Made by a program: the position numbers and the translations under genes. From the NCBI RefSeq assembly GCF_001938945.1, contig NZ_MKIO01000021.1, positions 372,001-436,000 on the forward strand: a stretch of DNA of 64,000 nucleotides, read 5' to 3'. This document shows positions 55,790 through 64,000 of this stretch, piece after piece. Within the stretch, counting starts at the first letter, position 1; each line of letters begins with the position of its first letter. Source of the stretch: Xaviernesmea rhizosphaerae. GTDB lineage: Bacteria > Pseudomonadota > Alphaproteobacteria > Rhizobiales > Rhizobiaceae. The notes beneath the pieces were generated by a model, which saw only the letters and a program-made list of their open reading frames with translations, made no database searches and was not told the origin of the DNA.

Positions 55790-56890
55790 ATGCCGGAACA
55801 GCGCGGCTCCTGCGTGGATGAAGCGATGATGCGACGCGCGCTGGTGCTGGCGCGCACCCATTTGGGCGCCACCGGCAGCAATCCTTCCGTCGGCTGCGTC
55901 ATCGTCTCCCCTGACGGCCAGACCGTTCTGGGCGAGGCCGTGACGGCGCGCGACGGCCGCCCCCATGCCGAGCCGCAGGCGCTCAGCCTTGCCGGCCCGG
56001 CCGCCCGCGGTGCAACCGCCTATGTCACGCTCGAACCCTGCTCCCATTTCGGCAAGACGCCGCCCTGCGCCGATGCCCTGATTGATGCCGGCATTGCCCG
56101 CGTCGTCGTCGGCCTGCAGGATCCCGACGAACGTGTGGCGGGGCGGGGGCTCGCCCGACTGGAAGCCGCCGGCATCGCCGTGACGCGCGGCGTTCTGGAG
56201 GCGGAAGGCCGGCATCTGCTGGCCGGCTATCTCCTGCGCAAGACGGCCGGACGGCCGCTGGTGACGGTCAAGCTGGCCGTCTCGGCCGATGGCACGATCG
56301 GGCGGCGGGGCGGGGGCCAAGTCGCCATCACCGGGCCCGAGGCGCGCGCCGATGTTCACCGGCTGCGCGCGGAAAGCGACGCGATTCTGGTGGGAATCGG
56401 CACGGCGCTGGAAGACGATCCGATGCTCGACGTGCGCCTGCCCGGCCTGGAGGATCGTTCTCCGCTGCGTCTCATCCTCGATCGTGGCCTGGCCTTGCCC
56501 GTCGAAAGCAAGCTGGCGCAGACGGCAGGACGCGTGCCCACGCGGGTCGTCACGGCGCCCGGCGCACGCGCCTTGCAGCCCGAGCGCGTGGCGGCGCTGG
56601 CCTCGGCCGGCGTGGCCGTTCAGGAAGTGGAAGGTCTGATGACGCTGCTTGACGATCTCGGCGCGGAAGGCCTGTCCAACCTGATGGTGGAGGGCGGCGC
56701 GCAGGTCATCCGCTCCTTTCTGGAAGCCGACCGGATCGATCGGCTGCGCCTCTTCACCGGCCGGGTACGGATCGGGCCTGAGGGCGTGGAAACACCGTTT
56801 CCCGAGAGCCTGCTTGCCGAGCGCTTTGCCCTGGTGCAGGAAGAACAGGTCGGTGCCGACACGGCCCGCCATTTCGAAAGGATCCGCTGA
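55790..56890 (+). CDS. ribD: Bifunctional riboflavin biosynthesis deaminase/reductase RibD
   Basis: A 366-residue enzyme catalysing the second and third steps from GTP toward riboflavin. The N-terminal zinc deaminase domain has PSVGCVIV, HAEPQAL and VTLEPCSHFGKTPPCADALI. The C-terminal reductase domain (from about residue 150) has RPLVTVKLAVSADGTIGRRGGGQVAITGPEARADVHRLRAESDAILVGIGTALEDDP and LMVEGGAQVIRSFLE. The stop shares a base with the ribE start, indicating coupling. Confidence 0.97.
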   Translation: MPEQRGSCVDEAMMRRALVLARTHLGATGSNPSVGCVIVSPDGQTVLGEAVTARDGRPHAEPQALSLAGPAARGATAYVTLEPCSHFGKTPPCADALIDAGIARVVVGLQDPDERVAGRGLARLEAAGIAVTRGVLEAEGRHLLAGYLLRKTAGRPLVTVKLAVSADGTIGRRGGGQVAITGPEARADVHRLRAESDAILVGIGTALEDDPMLDVRLPGLEDRSPLRLILDRGLALPVESKLAQTAGRVPTRVVTAPGARALQPERVAALASAGVAVQEVEGLMTLLDDLGAEGLSNLMVEGGAQVIRSFLEADRIDRLRLFTGRVRIGPEGVETPFPESLLAERFALVQEEQVGADTARHFERIR

Positions 56891-57513
56891 TGTTCACCGG
56901 TATCGTCACCGATGTCGGCACGGTTGCCGAAACCAGCCCGCTGGATGCCGGCGTCAAGCTGCGCATCGCCACGGCCTATGATCCTGAAACGATCGAGATC
57001 GGTGCGTCCATCGCCCATTCCGGCGTCTGCCTCACCGTCGTGCGCCTGCCGGAACAAGGCTCGAACGAGCGCTGGTTCGAGGTGGAGGCCTGGGAGGAGG
57101 CGTTGAGGCTGTCGACCATCGGCGACTGGTCCGAGGGCACGCGCGTCAATCTGGAGCGCTCGCTGAAAATGGGCGATGAGCTGGGCGGCCATCTCGTCCT
57201 CGGCCATGTCGATGCCACGGCGGAGATTCTCTCGGTCGAGCAGGAAGGCGAGGCGACCCGTTTCCGGCTCAGGGCGCCGGAGCATCTCGCGCGCTTCGTC
57301 GCGCCCAAAGGCTCGGTCGCGCTCGACGGCACCTCGCTGACCGTCAATGCGGTCCGCGGAACGGATTTCGACGTCCTGATCATCCGCCACACGCTCGAAG
57401 TCACCACCTGGGGCCTGCGCCAGGCCGGCGACCGTGTGAATTTCGAGGTGGATACGATGGCGCGCTATGCCGCGCGGCTGGCCGAATTTCCCGCTCCGAA
57501 GCCTGAGGCCTGA
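56890..57513 (+). CDS. ribE: Riboflavin synthase alpha subunit
   Basis: A 207-residue enzyme that dismutates two lumazine molecules to riboflavin. It has the expected two lumazine-binding repeats: MFTGIVTDVGTV ... IGASIAHSGVCLTVV, and MGDELGGHLVLGHVDATAEI ... FVAPKGSVALDGTSLTVNAV. The C-terminus has IIRHTLEVTTWGLRQAGDRVNFEVDTMARY. It overlaps ribD by one base. The riboflavin run is then interrupted by two genes on the opposite strand before ribH. Confidence 0.96.
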   Translation: MFTGIVTDVGTVAETSPLDAGVKLRIATAYDPETIEIGASIAHSGVCLTVVRLPEQGSNERWFEVEAWEEALRLSTIGDWSEGTRVNLERSLKMGDELGGHLVLGHVDATAEILSVEQEGEATRFRLRAPEHLARFVAPKGSVALDGTSLTVNAVRGTDFDVLIIRHTLEVTTWGLRQAGDRVNFEVDTMARYAARLAEFPAPKPEA

Positions 57514-57527
57514 AACGCGGAAATCAA

Positions 57528-57555
57528 AGAAACGGGCATCTTGATGACCGTTTCT
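57528..57555 (-). terminator. Probable terminator between ribE and the first GNAT gene
   Basis: AGAAACGG pairs perfectly with CCGTTTCT around a 12-base loop. On the minus strand it is followed by TTTGATTT, so it most likely ends the GNAT transcript; it may also affect the ribE transcript. Confidence 0.6.
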
Positions 57556-57566
57556 GCAATGCTGCA

Positions 57567-58091
57567 TTAGCGTTCGAGAATGACGACCGTTGCACCGTGA
57601 TAGACGGTGCGGGCGACTTCGCGAAAGCCGAGCTTGGTTGCGACCCTGAGCGAGGCCTTGTTGGATACGTCGATCAGGCAGGTCCGGCGCAGGGTAGGGA
57701 AGCTCTGCTTGGCCCAGGCGAGCGCTGCGGCCACGGCTTCGGTGGCATAGCCCTGGCCATGAGCGGGCGGCACCAGCGCCCAGCCGGTTTCCATCGTGCC
57801 TTCGATCGATGGCGTGATGACGCGGTGGAGATCGTGAAAGCCGGCCTCGCCGATGAAGGTGCCGGTGGCGCGCTCCTGAATGGCGAAGAAGCCGAAGCCG
57901 AAATAGTGCCACATGCCGATCTGGCGCAGGAAACGGGCCCAGGCCTGTTCGCGCGAAAAGGGCACGCCGCCGATGAAGCGCGTCACCTCGGCATCGGCGA
58001 AGAGGTGCACATAAGCCGGGAAGTCGTCCCGGCGATAGGGCCGCAGGACCAGCCGTTCGGTTTCGAGCGTGGGAATGGACGGCATCGGCAT
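57567..58091 (-). CDS. GNAT acetyltransferase, RimJ/RimL type (paralogue 1)
   Basis: A 174-residue N-acetyltransferase. The N-terminus LETERLVLRPYRRDDFPAYVHLFADAEVTRFIGG and the acetyl-CoA site METGWALVPPAHGQGYATEAVAAALAWA (Q-x-x-G-x-G/A form) are diagnostic, with the closing VSNKASLRVATKLGFREV. The acceptor could be a ribosomal protein, another protein or a small molecule. It is about half identical by eye to the next gene, so the two arose by tandem duplication. The pair lies antisense within the riboflavin cluster. Confidence 0.9.
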   Translation of the reverse strand: MPMPSIPTLETERLVLRPYRRDDFPAYVHLFADAEVTRFIGGVPFSREQAWARFLRQIGMWHYFGFGFFAIQERATGTFIGEAGFHDLHRVITPSIEGTMETGWALVPPAHGQGYATEAVAAALAWAKQSFPTLRRTCLIDVSNKASLRVATKLGFREVARTVYHGATVVILER

Positions 58092-58221
58092 TGGTTCCAG
58101 GCATGCGGACGGGCGGCTGGACGGGGTTTCTCACGGCGTCCAAGCTCATTGAAGCCAGCAGAGGTTAAGGAGACCTCACGCACTGACGCCGTTACCCGCG
58201 AAAAAGCTTCCTTGATCGCCT

Positions 58222-58758
58222 TCAGGTCGCTTTCCGTGCAGCGGACCGGCGCAGCACCACCACCTCGCCATGATAATCCGTGCGCGCAAATTCCGAAAAG
58301 CCAAGCTTGGCGGCCAGCTTGAAGGAGGGCTCGTTTCCGGGAGAAATGATGGCGGTCATGTCGCGGCTGGCAAAGTGAACGTCAGCCCAAGCGATCATGG
58401 CGTCCATGGCCTCGAAGGCATAGCCCTTGCCATGAAACTCTGGCAGCAGCACCCACCCGGTCTCCAGCGTGCCGATGAGGGAGGGCGTCATGTCGCGCCG
58501 GACCTCATGAAATCCCGCCTCGCCGACGAAGCGGCCCGTCACGCGCTCCTCGATCGCCAGAAAGCCAAACCCCATGAAATGCCACATGCCGGGTCGGTTC
58601 ATGAGCCGAATCCAGCATTCTTCCGCCGTGAAGGGCTTGCCGCTGATATGGCGAACAACGTCGGGATCCGCCCAAAGGTCACAAAAGGCTTGGTAATCAT
58701 CGCCGCGATGCGGACGCAGGATCAATCGATCTGTCGTCATTTCCGGCATGGCATGCAT
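58222..58758 (-). CDS. GNAT acetyltransferase, RimJ/RimL type (paralogue 2)
   Basis: A 178-residue relative of the preceding GNAT protein: MTTDRLILRPHRGDDYQAFCDLWADPDVVRHISGKPF, MWHFMGFGFLAIEERVTGRFVGEAGFHEVRRDMTPSLIGTLETGWVLLPEFHGKGYAFEAMDAMIAW and GNEPSFKLAAKLGFSEFARTDYHGE. The acetyl-CoA loop is HGKGYA. AAGGAG lies nine bases before ATG 58758; the ATG at 58749 is also possible. Both GNAT genes point away from ribH. Confidence 0.9.
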   Translation of the reverse strand: MHAMPEMTTDRLILRPHRGDDYQAFCDLWADPDVVRHISGKPFTAEECWIRLMNRPGMWHFMGFGFLAIEERVTGRFVGEAGFHEVRRDMTPSLIGTLETGWVLLPEFHGKGYAFEAMDAMIAWADVHFASRDMTAIISPGNEPSFKLAAKLGFSEFARTDYHGEVVVLRRSAARKAT

Positions 58759-58919
58759 GGATGAGCGCTCCTTCACATCAAGAGTCTCTGCATTAGTATG
58801 GTTTCGGAAAGCTGCACAGGCTCGCTCCCGACGAAAATCGCTTGCCAAGCGCGGCAAGCCGTGGTCTGACCCCCAAGATTCCAGAAAGCTCACGCACATC
58901 ATTGCCGCAGGGATGCCCC

Positions 58920-59381
58920 ATGACCGATTCAGAAAAGCCGCATATCCTGATTATCGAGGCCCGCTTTTACGACGACATGTCGGATGCGCTGCTCGATGGC
59001 GCGACCTCTGCGCTGACCGAAGCGGGAGCGACCTATGACGTCGTCACCGTGCCGGGCGCGCTGGAAATCCCCGCGGCCATCGCCATGGCGCTCGACGGCG
59101 CCGATGAGGATGGCACCTATTACGATGGCTTCGTCGCGCTCGGCATGGTTATCCGCGGCGAGACCTATCATTTCGACATCGTCTCCAACGAATCGAGCCG
59201 CGCGCTGATGGATCTTGCGGTTAGCGAGAGCCTGGCGCTGGGCAATGGCATCCTGACGGTGGAAAACGACGAACAGGCCTGGGCGCGCGCGCGCAAGTCC
59301 GAGGGCGACAAGGGCGGCTTTGCCGCTCGCGCCTGCCTCACCATGATCGATCTGAAGAAGAAACTGAGCGGCCAGCCGTGA
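58920..59381 (+). CDS. ribH: 6,7-dimethyl-8-ribityllumazine synthase
   Basis: A 153-residue enzyme of the penultimate riboflavin step. Visible motifs are [35 protein letters not shown], and [47 protein letters not shown] with the catalytic His in ETYHFD. The family has two rhizobial forms; the adjacency to nusB and the rib cluster marks this as the housekeeping copy. No FMN riboswitch is visible in the 161-base upstream gap. The stop overlaps nusB by GTGA. Confidence 0.95.
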   Translation: MTDSEKPHILIIEARFYDDMSDALLDGATSALTEAGATYDVVTVPGALEIPAAIAMALDGADEDGTYYDGFVALGMVIRGETYHFDIVSNESSRALMDLAVSESLALGNGILTVENDEQAWARARKSEGDKGGFAARACLTMIDLKKKLSGQP

Positions 59382-59872
59382 CCAAGACCACCCCTGAAAG
59401 CGATGGCGCCTCCGCCGTCAAGCAAGTCAACCAGCGCGGCGCGGCGCGCCTCGCCGCCGTTCAGGCACTCTATCAGATGGACGTCGGCGGCACCGGCGTC
59501 CTGGAGATCGTCGCCGAATACGAGACCCACCGCCTGGGCCAGGATATCGACGGCGAGACCTATCTGAAGGCGGACGCCGGCTGGTTCCGCTCGATCGTAT
59601 CCGGCGTGGTGCGCGACCAGCGCACGCTCGACCCGATGATCAAGGCGGCGCTGCAGGACGACTGGGCCCTGTCACGGCTTGATTCGACCGTGCGCGCCAT
59701 CCTGCGCGCAGGCACGTTTGAGCTCGTCGAGCGGCGCGACGTGCCTGTCGCGGTGATCATCACTGAATATGTCGAGATCGCCCGCGCCTTTTTCGAGGAC
59801 GAGGAGCCCCGGCTCGTCAATGCCGTGCTCGACCGCATCGCCCGCCAGTTCCGCACGGACGTGCGCAAATAG
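59378..59872 (+). CDS. nusB: Transcription antitermination protein NusB
   Basis: A 164-residue RNA-binding factor of the rRNA antitermination complex, acting with NusE (S10). The typical helices are seen: [16 protein letters not shown], then [24 protein letters not shown], then [54 protein letters not shown]. It starts with GTG at 59378, overlapping the ribH stop by four bases, so translation is coupled. Confidence 0.95.
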   Translation: MTKTTPESDGASAVKQVNQRGAARLAAVQALYQMDVGGTGVLEIVAEYETHRLGQDIDGETYLKADAGWFRSIVSGVVRDQRTLDPMIKAALQDDWALSRLDSTVRAILRAGTFELVERRDVPVAVIITEYVEIARAFFEDEEPRLVNAVLDRIARQFRTDVRK

Positions 59873-59910
59873 GCCGCACGGCACGCTCTTTTCGCTCCCC
59901 TTGTGACGAT

Positions 59911-59955
59911 TAGCCCCCGCTCTGCACAGCGGCGGGCGCTTGACGCGCTTTTTTC
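59911..59955 (+). terminator. Possible terminator after nusB
   Basis: An imperfect GC-rich hairpin (GCCCCCGCT ... AGCGGCGGGC) is followed within 20 bases by TTTTTT at 59948. The stem is interrupted and the T-run is distant, so this is uncertain. Confidence 0.35.
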
Positions 59956-60074
59956 GCCGCCGCACTCTGTCTCTTTCCGTTCTCGCGCTTGAGGAGGTGC
60001 CGGGACGGAAAAGAGGAGAGGCGGCACCGGTCGAGGGTTACGGCCCGCCGGCCGCCGGAGGAGGAAAGAGCGAG

Positions 60075-62210
60075 ATGACCATTTTGATGGGCGTGATCGC
60101 ATGCGGGCTGGTGTCCGTGGTCTATGCCGTCTGGGCGACACGGGTCGTTCTGGCGGCGGATCAGGGCAATCAGCGCATGCGCGAGATTGCGGGTTTCATT
60201 CGGGAGGGGGCGCAGGCCTATCTAACGCGGCAATATGGCACGATCGCGCTGGTCGGCGCCGTCGTCTTCCTGGCCGCCTGGGCGCTTCTGTCGGCCATGG
60301 CGGCCTTCGGCTTTCTGGTGGGCGCCGTGCTCTCCGGTCTCGCCGGCTTCATCGGCATGCATGTTTCGGTGCGCGCCAATGTGCGCACGGCGCAGGCCGC
60401 CTCCGTCAGCCTGGCCGCAGGGCTCGATATCGCCTTCAAGTCCGGCGCCATCACCGGCATGCTGGTGGCGGGTCTCGCGCTGCTCGGCGTCTCAGTGATG
60501 TTTCTGGTGCTGACGGGCTTTCTCGGCCTGGAGCCCGGCTCGCGTGCGGTGATCGACACGCTGGTGGCGCTCGGCTTCGGCGCCTCGCTGATCTCGATCT
60601 TTGCGCGTCTCGGCGGCGGCATCTTCACCAAGGGGGCGGATGTCGGCGGCGATCTCGTGGGCAAGGTCGAAGCCGGCATTCCCGAGGACGATCCGCGCAA
60701 TCCCGCCACCATCGCCGACAATGTGGGCGACAATGTCGGCGACTGCGCCGGCATGGCGGCCGATCTGTTCGAGACCTATGCCGTCTCGATCGTCGCGACC
60801 ATGGTGCTGGCCGCCATCTTCTTTGCCGGAACGGCCGTGCTGCAGACGGCCATGCTCTATCCGCTGGCCATTTGCGGCGCCTGCATCCTGACCTCGATCG
60901 CCGGCGCCTTCTTCGTCAAGCTGGGCGCCAATGGCTCGATCATGGGCGCGCTCTACAAGGGCCTGATCGCCACGGGCGCCCTGTCGATTCTCGGCCTGGC
61001 GCTGGCCACGAGCGTCACCGTCGGCTGGGGCACGCTGGGCACGGTGGCCGGTCGCGAGATCACCGGCGCCAACCTGTTCTTCTGCGGGCTGGTCGGGCTG
61101 ATCGTTACCGCGCTGATCGTCGTCATCACCGAATATTATACCGGCACCAACAAGCGGCCGGTCAATTCCATCGCCCAGGCCTCCGTCACCGGCCATGGCA
61201 CCAATGTCATCCAGGGCCTGGCGGTGTCGCTGGAATCCACCGCTCTGCCGGCCATCGTCATCGTCGGCGGCATCATCGCCACCTATCAGCTGGCGGGCCT
61301 CTTCGGCACCGGCATCGCGGTCACGGCCATGCTCGGCATTGCCGGCATGATCGTCGCGCTGGACGCCTTCGGCCCCGTGACCGACAATGCCGGCGGCATC
61401 GCCGAAATGGCGCATCTGCCGCCCGAAGTGCGCAAGGTGACGGATGCGCTGGACGCGGTCGGCAACACCACCAAAGCGGTGACCAAGGGCTATGCCATCG
61501 GCTCGGCCGGCCTCGGCGCGCTGGTGCTCTTTGCGGCTTATGCCAACGACCTCGCCTATTTTGCCGCCAACGGCGACCGTTACCCCTATTTCGCCGATGT
61601 CGGGGCGATCTCCTTCGATCTCTCCAATCCTTATGTGGTGGCCGGGCTGATCTTTGGCGGTCTGGTGCCCTACCTGTTCGGCGGCATCGCCATGACGGCC
61701 GTGGGACGAGCGGGCGGCGCGGTGGTGGAGGAAGTGCGCCGGCAGTTCCGCGAGAAGCCGGGGATCATGCAGGGCCGCGACCGGCCGGATTACGGCCGCG
61801 CGGTGGACATGCTGACCAAGGCGGCGATTCGCGAGATGATCATTCCCTCGCTGCTGCCGGTGCTGGCGCCCATCCTCGTCTATTTCGGCGTGCTGGCGCT
61901 TTCGGGCTCCAAGGCCTCGGCTTTTGCCGCACTCGGCGCCTCGCTGCTTGGCGTCATCGTCAATGGCCTGTTCGTGGCGATCTCGATGACCTCGGGCGGC
62001 GGCGCCTGGGACAATGCCAAGAAGAGCTTCGAAGATGGCTTTGTCGACAAGGACGGCGTGCGCCACCTCAAGGGTTCCGAGGCGCACAAGGCCTCGGTGA
62101 CCGGCGATACGGTCGGCGATCCCTACAAGGACACGGCGGGACCGGCGGTCAATCCGGCGATCAAGATCACCAACATCGTCGCCTTGCTGCTGCTCGCTGT
62201 TCTGGCCTGA
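60075..62210 (+). CDS. hppA: Membrane-bound proton-translocating pyrophosphatase, K+-independent type
   Basis: A 711-residue pump with about 16 membrane helices that couples pyrophosphate hydrolysis to proton export or acidocalcisome acidification. Catalytic motifs are [63 protein letters not shown] and [18 protein letters not shown]. The diagnostic site reads [16 protein letters not shown]: a lysine replaces the alanine of K+-dependent enzymes, so it should be K+-independent. GGAGGAGGAAA precedes the ATG at 60075; the frame is open to 59940 without a ribosome site. Confidence 0.96.
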   Translation: MTILMGVIACGLVSVVYAVWATRVVLAADQGNQRMREIAGFIREGAQAYLTRQYGTIALVGAVVFLAAWALLSAMAAFGFLVGAVLSGLAGFIGMHVSVRANVRTAQAASVSLAAGLDIAFKSGAITGMLVAGLALLGVSVMFLVLTGFLGLEPGSRAVIDTLVALGFGASLISIFARLGGGIFTKGADVGGDLVGKVEAGIPEDDPRNPATIADNVGDNVGDCAGMAADLFETYAVSIVATMVLAAIFFAGTAVLQTAMLYPLAICGACILTSIAGAFFVKLGANGSIMGALYKGLIATGALSILGLALATSVTVGWGTLGTVAGREITGANLFFCGLVGLIVTALIVVITEYYTGTNKRPVNSIAQASVTGHGTNVIQGLAVSLESTALPAIVIVGGIIATYQLAGLFGTGIAVTAMLGIAGMIVALDAFGPVTDNAGGIAEMAHLPPEVRKVTDALDAVGNTTKAVTKGYAIGSAGLGALVLFAAYANDLAYFAANGDRYPYFADVGAISFDLSNPYVVAGLIFGGLVPYLFGGIAMTAVGRAGGAVVEEVRRQFREKPGIMQGRDRPDYGRAVDMLTKAAIREMIIPSLLPVLAPILVYFGVLALSGSKASAFAALGASLLGVIVNGLFVAISMTSGGGAWDNAKKSFEDGFVDKDGVRHLKGSEAHKASVTGDTVGDPYKDTAGPAVNPAIKITNIVALLLLAVLA

Positions 62211-62219
62211 CGGCACGTT

Positions 62220-62376
62220 GCATCGGACCGAAAAGCCGGCGGCAGGCTTTCGGGAAACGCCGATGTTTCTAGAGCATCGGACCGAAAAGTGGGAACCGGT
62301 TTTCGGAAAAATCCGATGCAAAAACAAAAAATTAGAGCATCGGACTGCGTACGATTTTCAGTCTGATGCTCTAACT
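62220..62376. repeat. Three tandem palindromic intergenic repeats, copy E (best-preserved)
   Basis: Three hairpin elements follow hppA. GCATCGGACCGAAAAGCC..GGCTTTCGGG..CGCCGATG spans 62220-62265. AGAGCATCGGACCGAAAAGTG with return arm CGGTTTTCGGAAAAATCCGATGC spans about 62272-62321. AGAGCATCGGACTGCG..CAGTCTGATGCTCT spans 62334-62372. The same family appears, degenerate, at 5.4, 23.5, 33.8 and 53.8 kb. Such short dispersed palindromes are typical of Rhizobiaceae intergenic DNA. Confidence 0.8.
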
Positions 62377-62384
62377 CGGAAACG

Positions 62385-62420
62385 AAAAGACCCGCGCGAA
62401 ACGCTTCGCGCGGGTCTTTT
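62385..62420. terminator. Perfect bidirectional terminator between hppA and bamE
   Basis: AAAAGACCCGCGCGAA and TTCGCGCGGGTCTTTT form a 16-bp perfect stem with a four-base loop, ending in four T on either strand. It serves the convergent hppA and bamE transcripts. Confidence 0.93.
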
Positions 62421-62444
62421 GCTGTCTCTTGCGGCTGTCGGGCG

Positions 62445-62993
62445 TCAGTTGCTGCCGTTGCCGCCGTCGGCGAAGATCGACCGCGCCATGCTCTTGCCGA
62501 CGCCATTCCCGCTGAGAATCTGGCCGAGGAAGGTCATGTCCTTGCCGCCGGTCGGTGTGGTGCGGGTGATCATGTCGAAGACGCGGCCATCCTGCAGCGT
62601 GTAATGCGCAAGCTTGGCGACCGTGCCCTTATCGTCGAAATAGACCGCGAGAATCGACTGGTCGATGATCTTGGAATTCATGAAAGCCGCCGCGCGGTGG
62701 CGCTTCTGCGAGATGTAGTAGAATACCTCATTGTCGAAGGTGGCGGTGGTGGACGGCGTGCCGAGCGACAGCAGCACCTGCTCGCGGCTGGAGCCGACCG
62801 GCACCAGCGCCAGCGTCTGCTGGTCCACGATATAGCCCTGGGTATAGGTCTGCCCCAGTGAGTCGGCCGTTGCGCTGCAGCCGCCGAGGGCGGCCGTGGC
62901 AAGCATCAGCGCCACGAGCGTGGCCCGGCCCGGCGCGCTGGCCTGCATCTGCCCGTTTTCGGCGCTGCTGGCCTGCGAAAGGTTCCGCGTCAT
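62445..62993 (-). CDS. bamE: Outer membrane assembly lipoprotein BamE (OmlA/SmpA family)
   Basis: A 182-residue lipoprotein of the BAM complex, which inserts beta-barrel proteins in the outer membrane. The signal and lipobox are TLVALMLATAALGGCSAT (Cys about residue 39). The mature domain has the BamE pattern GYIVDQQTLALVPVGSSREQVLLSLGTPSTTATFDNEVFYYISQKRHRAAAF with the helix-helix-beta fold. A C-terminal tail (FLGQILSGNGVGKSMARSIFADGGNGSN) is typical of alphaproteobacteria. Start ATG 62993 (MTRNLSQ). It is divergent from the bc1 chaperone gene, as in other rhizobia. Confidence 0.93.
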   Translation of the reverse strand: MTRNLSQASSAENGQMQASAPGRATLVALMLATAALGGCSATADSLGQTYTQGYIVDQQTLALVPVGSSREQVLLSLGTPSTTATFDNEVFYYISQKRHRAAAFMNSKIIDQSILAVYFDDKGTVAKLAHYTLQDGRVFDMITRTTPTGGKDMTFLGQILSGNGVGKSMARSIFADGGNGSN

Positions 62994-63196
62994 GAAAATG
63001 CGTCCCGTCAACGACATCTACCCCTGGACTGCCACCGCGAGAACGATGCGGCGGGCGCCGCCTTCCGGCCGCGCCATTGCTTTTTGTGCCTGCTTCGGTA
63101 AACCAGCTTCCGCGATCATGCAACATGACGATGCGCGGCCGTTGCTTGGATGAATGGCCCCCACGGCTTTTGAAGCAGGCAAACCTAGGCGTAATC

Positions 63197-63742
63197 ATGG
63201 TCTTCGGGCTGTTCGGCAAAAAAAACGGCAATGCGGCAATCGTCGCCCGGCAATATCAGCTGCTGACGGCCTCGGCCCGGCAGCCGCGGCTTTATGCCGA
63301 GCTGGGTGTGCCCGATACGGTGATGGGCCGGTTCGAGATGATCTCGGCGGTGCTGATCCTCTATTTCCGCCGCACGCGACAGAGCGCGCGCGCGGGGCAG
63401 GAGATCGCCCAGGAGATCGTCGATGCCTTTTTCCAGGATGTCGATCACTCGATCCGCGAGCTGGGGGTCGGCGACCTCAGCGTGCCCAAGCGGATGAAGC
63501 GTCTGGCCGGCATGTTCTATGGCCGGCTGGAGAGCTATTCCGCAGCCCTGGACGCCGGCGATGCCGAGGCGCTGCGCGCAGCCCTTGCCCGCAATCTTTA
63601 TACGCAGGCGGGGGCAGAAGCGCCTGATATGGGCGGATTGGCGCATTATATGATGGAGGCGGAGGCGCGGCTTGCCGCCACCGCCGAGGCTGAGGTGGAA
63701 ACCGGCAGCCTCACCTTGATTTCCGGGACGAACGAAGCATGA
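63197..63742 (+). CDS. Ubiquinol-cytochrome c chaperone family (CBP3-like) protein
   Basis: A 181-residue protein resembling mitochondrial CBP3, which helps assemble cytochrome b of complex III: MVFGLFGKKNGNAAIVARQYQLLTASARQPRLYAELGVPDTVMGRFEMISAVLILYFRR, then IAQEIVDAFFQDVDHSIRELGVGDLSVPKRMKRLAGMFYGRLESYSAAL. It is expected in the cytoplasm or at the membrane surface. The start ATG at 63197 gives family length. Its stop overlaps the DUF177 start by four bases. Confidence 0.92.
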   Translation: MVFGLFGKKNGNAAIVARQYQLLTASARQPRLYAELGVPDTVMGRFEMISAVLILYFRRTRQSARAGQEIAQEIVDAFFQDVDHSIRELGVGDLSVPKRMKRLAGMFYGRLESYSAALDAGDAEALRAALARNLYTQAGAEAPDMGGLAHYMMEAEARLAATAEAEVETGSLTLISGTNEA

Positions 63743-64000
63743 CATTCAAAGACAGACCGCCCTTTTCCTATCGCGTGCGCGTGGGCCACGTGTCGCACAA
63801 TCCGCTCGAGGTGCATGTCGAGGCGGACGACAGGGAGCGCGTCGCAATCGCCGAGCTCTGGCAGGTGCTGTCGGTGGAGGCGCTCACCGCCGATGTGAAG
63901 CTGACGCGCTGGAAGCGCGACGGCGTGAAGATGGTGGGCCGGGTTAAGGCGCGGCTGACACAGGCCTGCGTCGTGACGCTGGAGCCGGTGGAAAGCACGG
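63739..64000 (+). CDS. DUF177 (YceD-like) protein, 3' end outside window
   Basis: The first 87 codons of a DUF177 protein are present: MTFKDRPPFSYRVRVGHVSHNPLEVHVEADDRERVAIAELWQVLSVEALTADVKLTRWKRDGVKMVGRVKARLTQACVVTLEPVEST. The ARLTQ-C-V-V-TLEP motif (usually LVAQVCVRCL or TQTCVVTLEP) is diagnostic. DUF177 proteins support 23S rRNA accumulation or lie upstream of rpmF/plsX. The ATG overlaps the preceding stop (ATGA). Confidence 0.9.
   Translation, partial: MTFKDRPPFSYRVRVGHVSHNPLEVHVEADDRERVAIAELWQVLSVEALTADVKLTRWKRDGVKMVGRVKARLTQACVVTLEPVEST

Noticed and set aside
58760..58919. FMN riboswitch upstream of ribH
   Set aside because: The conserved FMN aptamer segments are not present; I see no conserved structured leader there.
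60980..62210. Possible K+-dependent pyrophosphatase
   Set aside because: The diagnostic position in GNTTKA is lysine, which marks the K+-independent class.

Overview
The window is high-GC chromosomal DNA of a Rhizobiales bacterium, most likely Rhizobiaceae. The gene order glyA-nrdR-ribD-ribE-ribH-nusB-hppA-bamE-cytochrome bc1 chaperone-DUF177, the ldtR/ldtP pair, the giant growth-pole-ring gene, the Asp-type (Mg-dependent) HemB and many RIME-like intergenic palindromes all point that way. No rRNA, tRNA, CRISPR array or insertion sequence was found. This is mostly core housekeeping DNA with small accessory islets.

Layout. 1-11.8 kb: NADP-malic enzyme (cut by the window edge), an LpxH-like phosphoesterase, a small islet (LysE exporter, a 57-bp copy of the LpxH-like gene, an orphan branched-chain amino acid type binding protein of atypical composition), an MsbA-like exporter with a putative 22-codon ORF ahead of it, a TolB-like propeller, DUF1003, a transport-auxiliary lipoprotein, a small secreted protein and a BON protein. 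11.8-22 kb: one 3387-residue membrane-anchored protein, which I identify as the growth pole ring protein (GPR/RgsE). It is enlarged by about 17 tandem 66/62-residue units, each made of 11-residue (hendecad) repeats. 22-26 kb: HPt protein, 2Fe-2S ferredoxin, a serralysin-type RTX metalloprotease and a pair of unusual hairpins. 26-33 kb: mazG, a deaminase, and the siroheme/sulfite reduction operon cysG-DUF2849-cysI-DUF934, then ferredoxin-NADP reductase. 33-44 kb: PadR regulator, DUF3857/transglutaminase protein, an apparent antisense-SD sRNA, DUF922 protease, folP, aspS, a FUSC-like protein, a SulP transporter with a structured leader, and a periplasmic protein. 44-51.4 kb: parC, a Doc/AbrB toxin-antitoxin pair, EamA, bpt, RDD, hemB, DUF6163. 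51.4-64 kb: ldtR, ldtP, glyA and the riboflavin/nusB cluster (split by two antisense GNAT genes), then hppA, bamE, the bc1 chaperone and DUF177 (cut by the window edge).

Themes. Two loci serve the unipolar growth typical of Rhizobiales: the GPR scaffold, and the LdtR-controlled L,D-transpeptidase that makes LD-crosslinks. Both have TTAACCAT (CtrA-type half-site) motifs upstream. Sulfur assimilation is represented by the cys operon, fpr and a SulP transporter. The most notable features are the expanded hendecad array of GPR, the paired hairpins at 25.84-26.01 kb, the candidate sRNA near 36.0 kb and the two-hairpin leader of the SulP gene.
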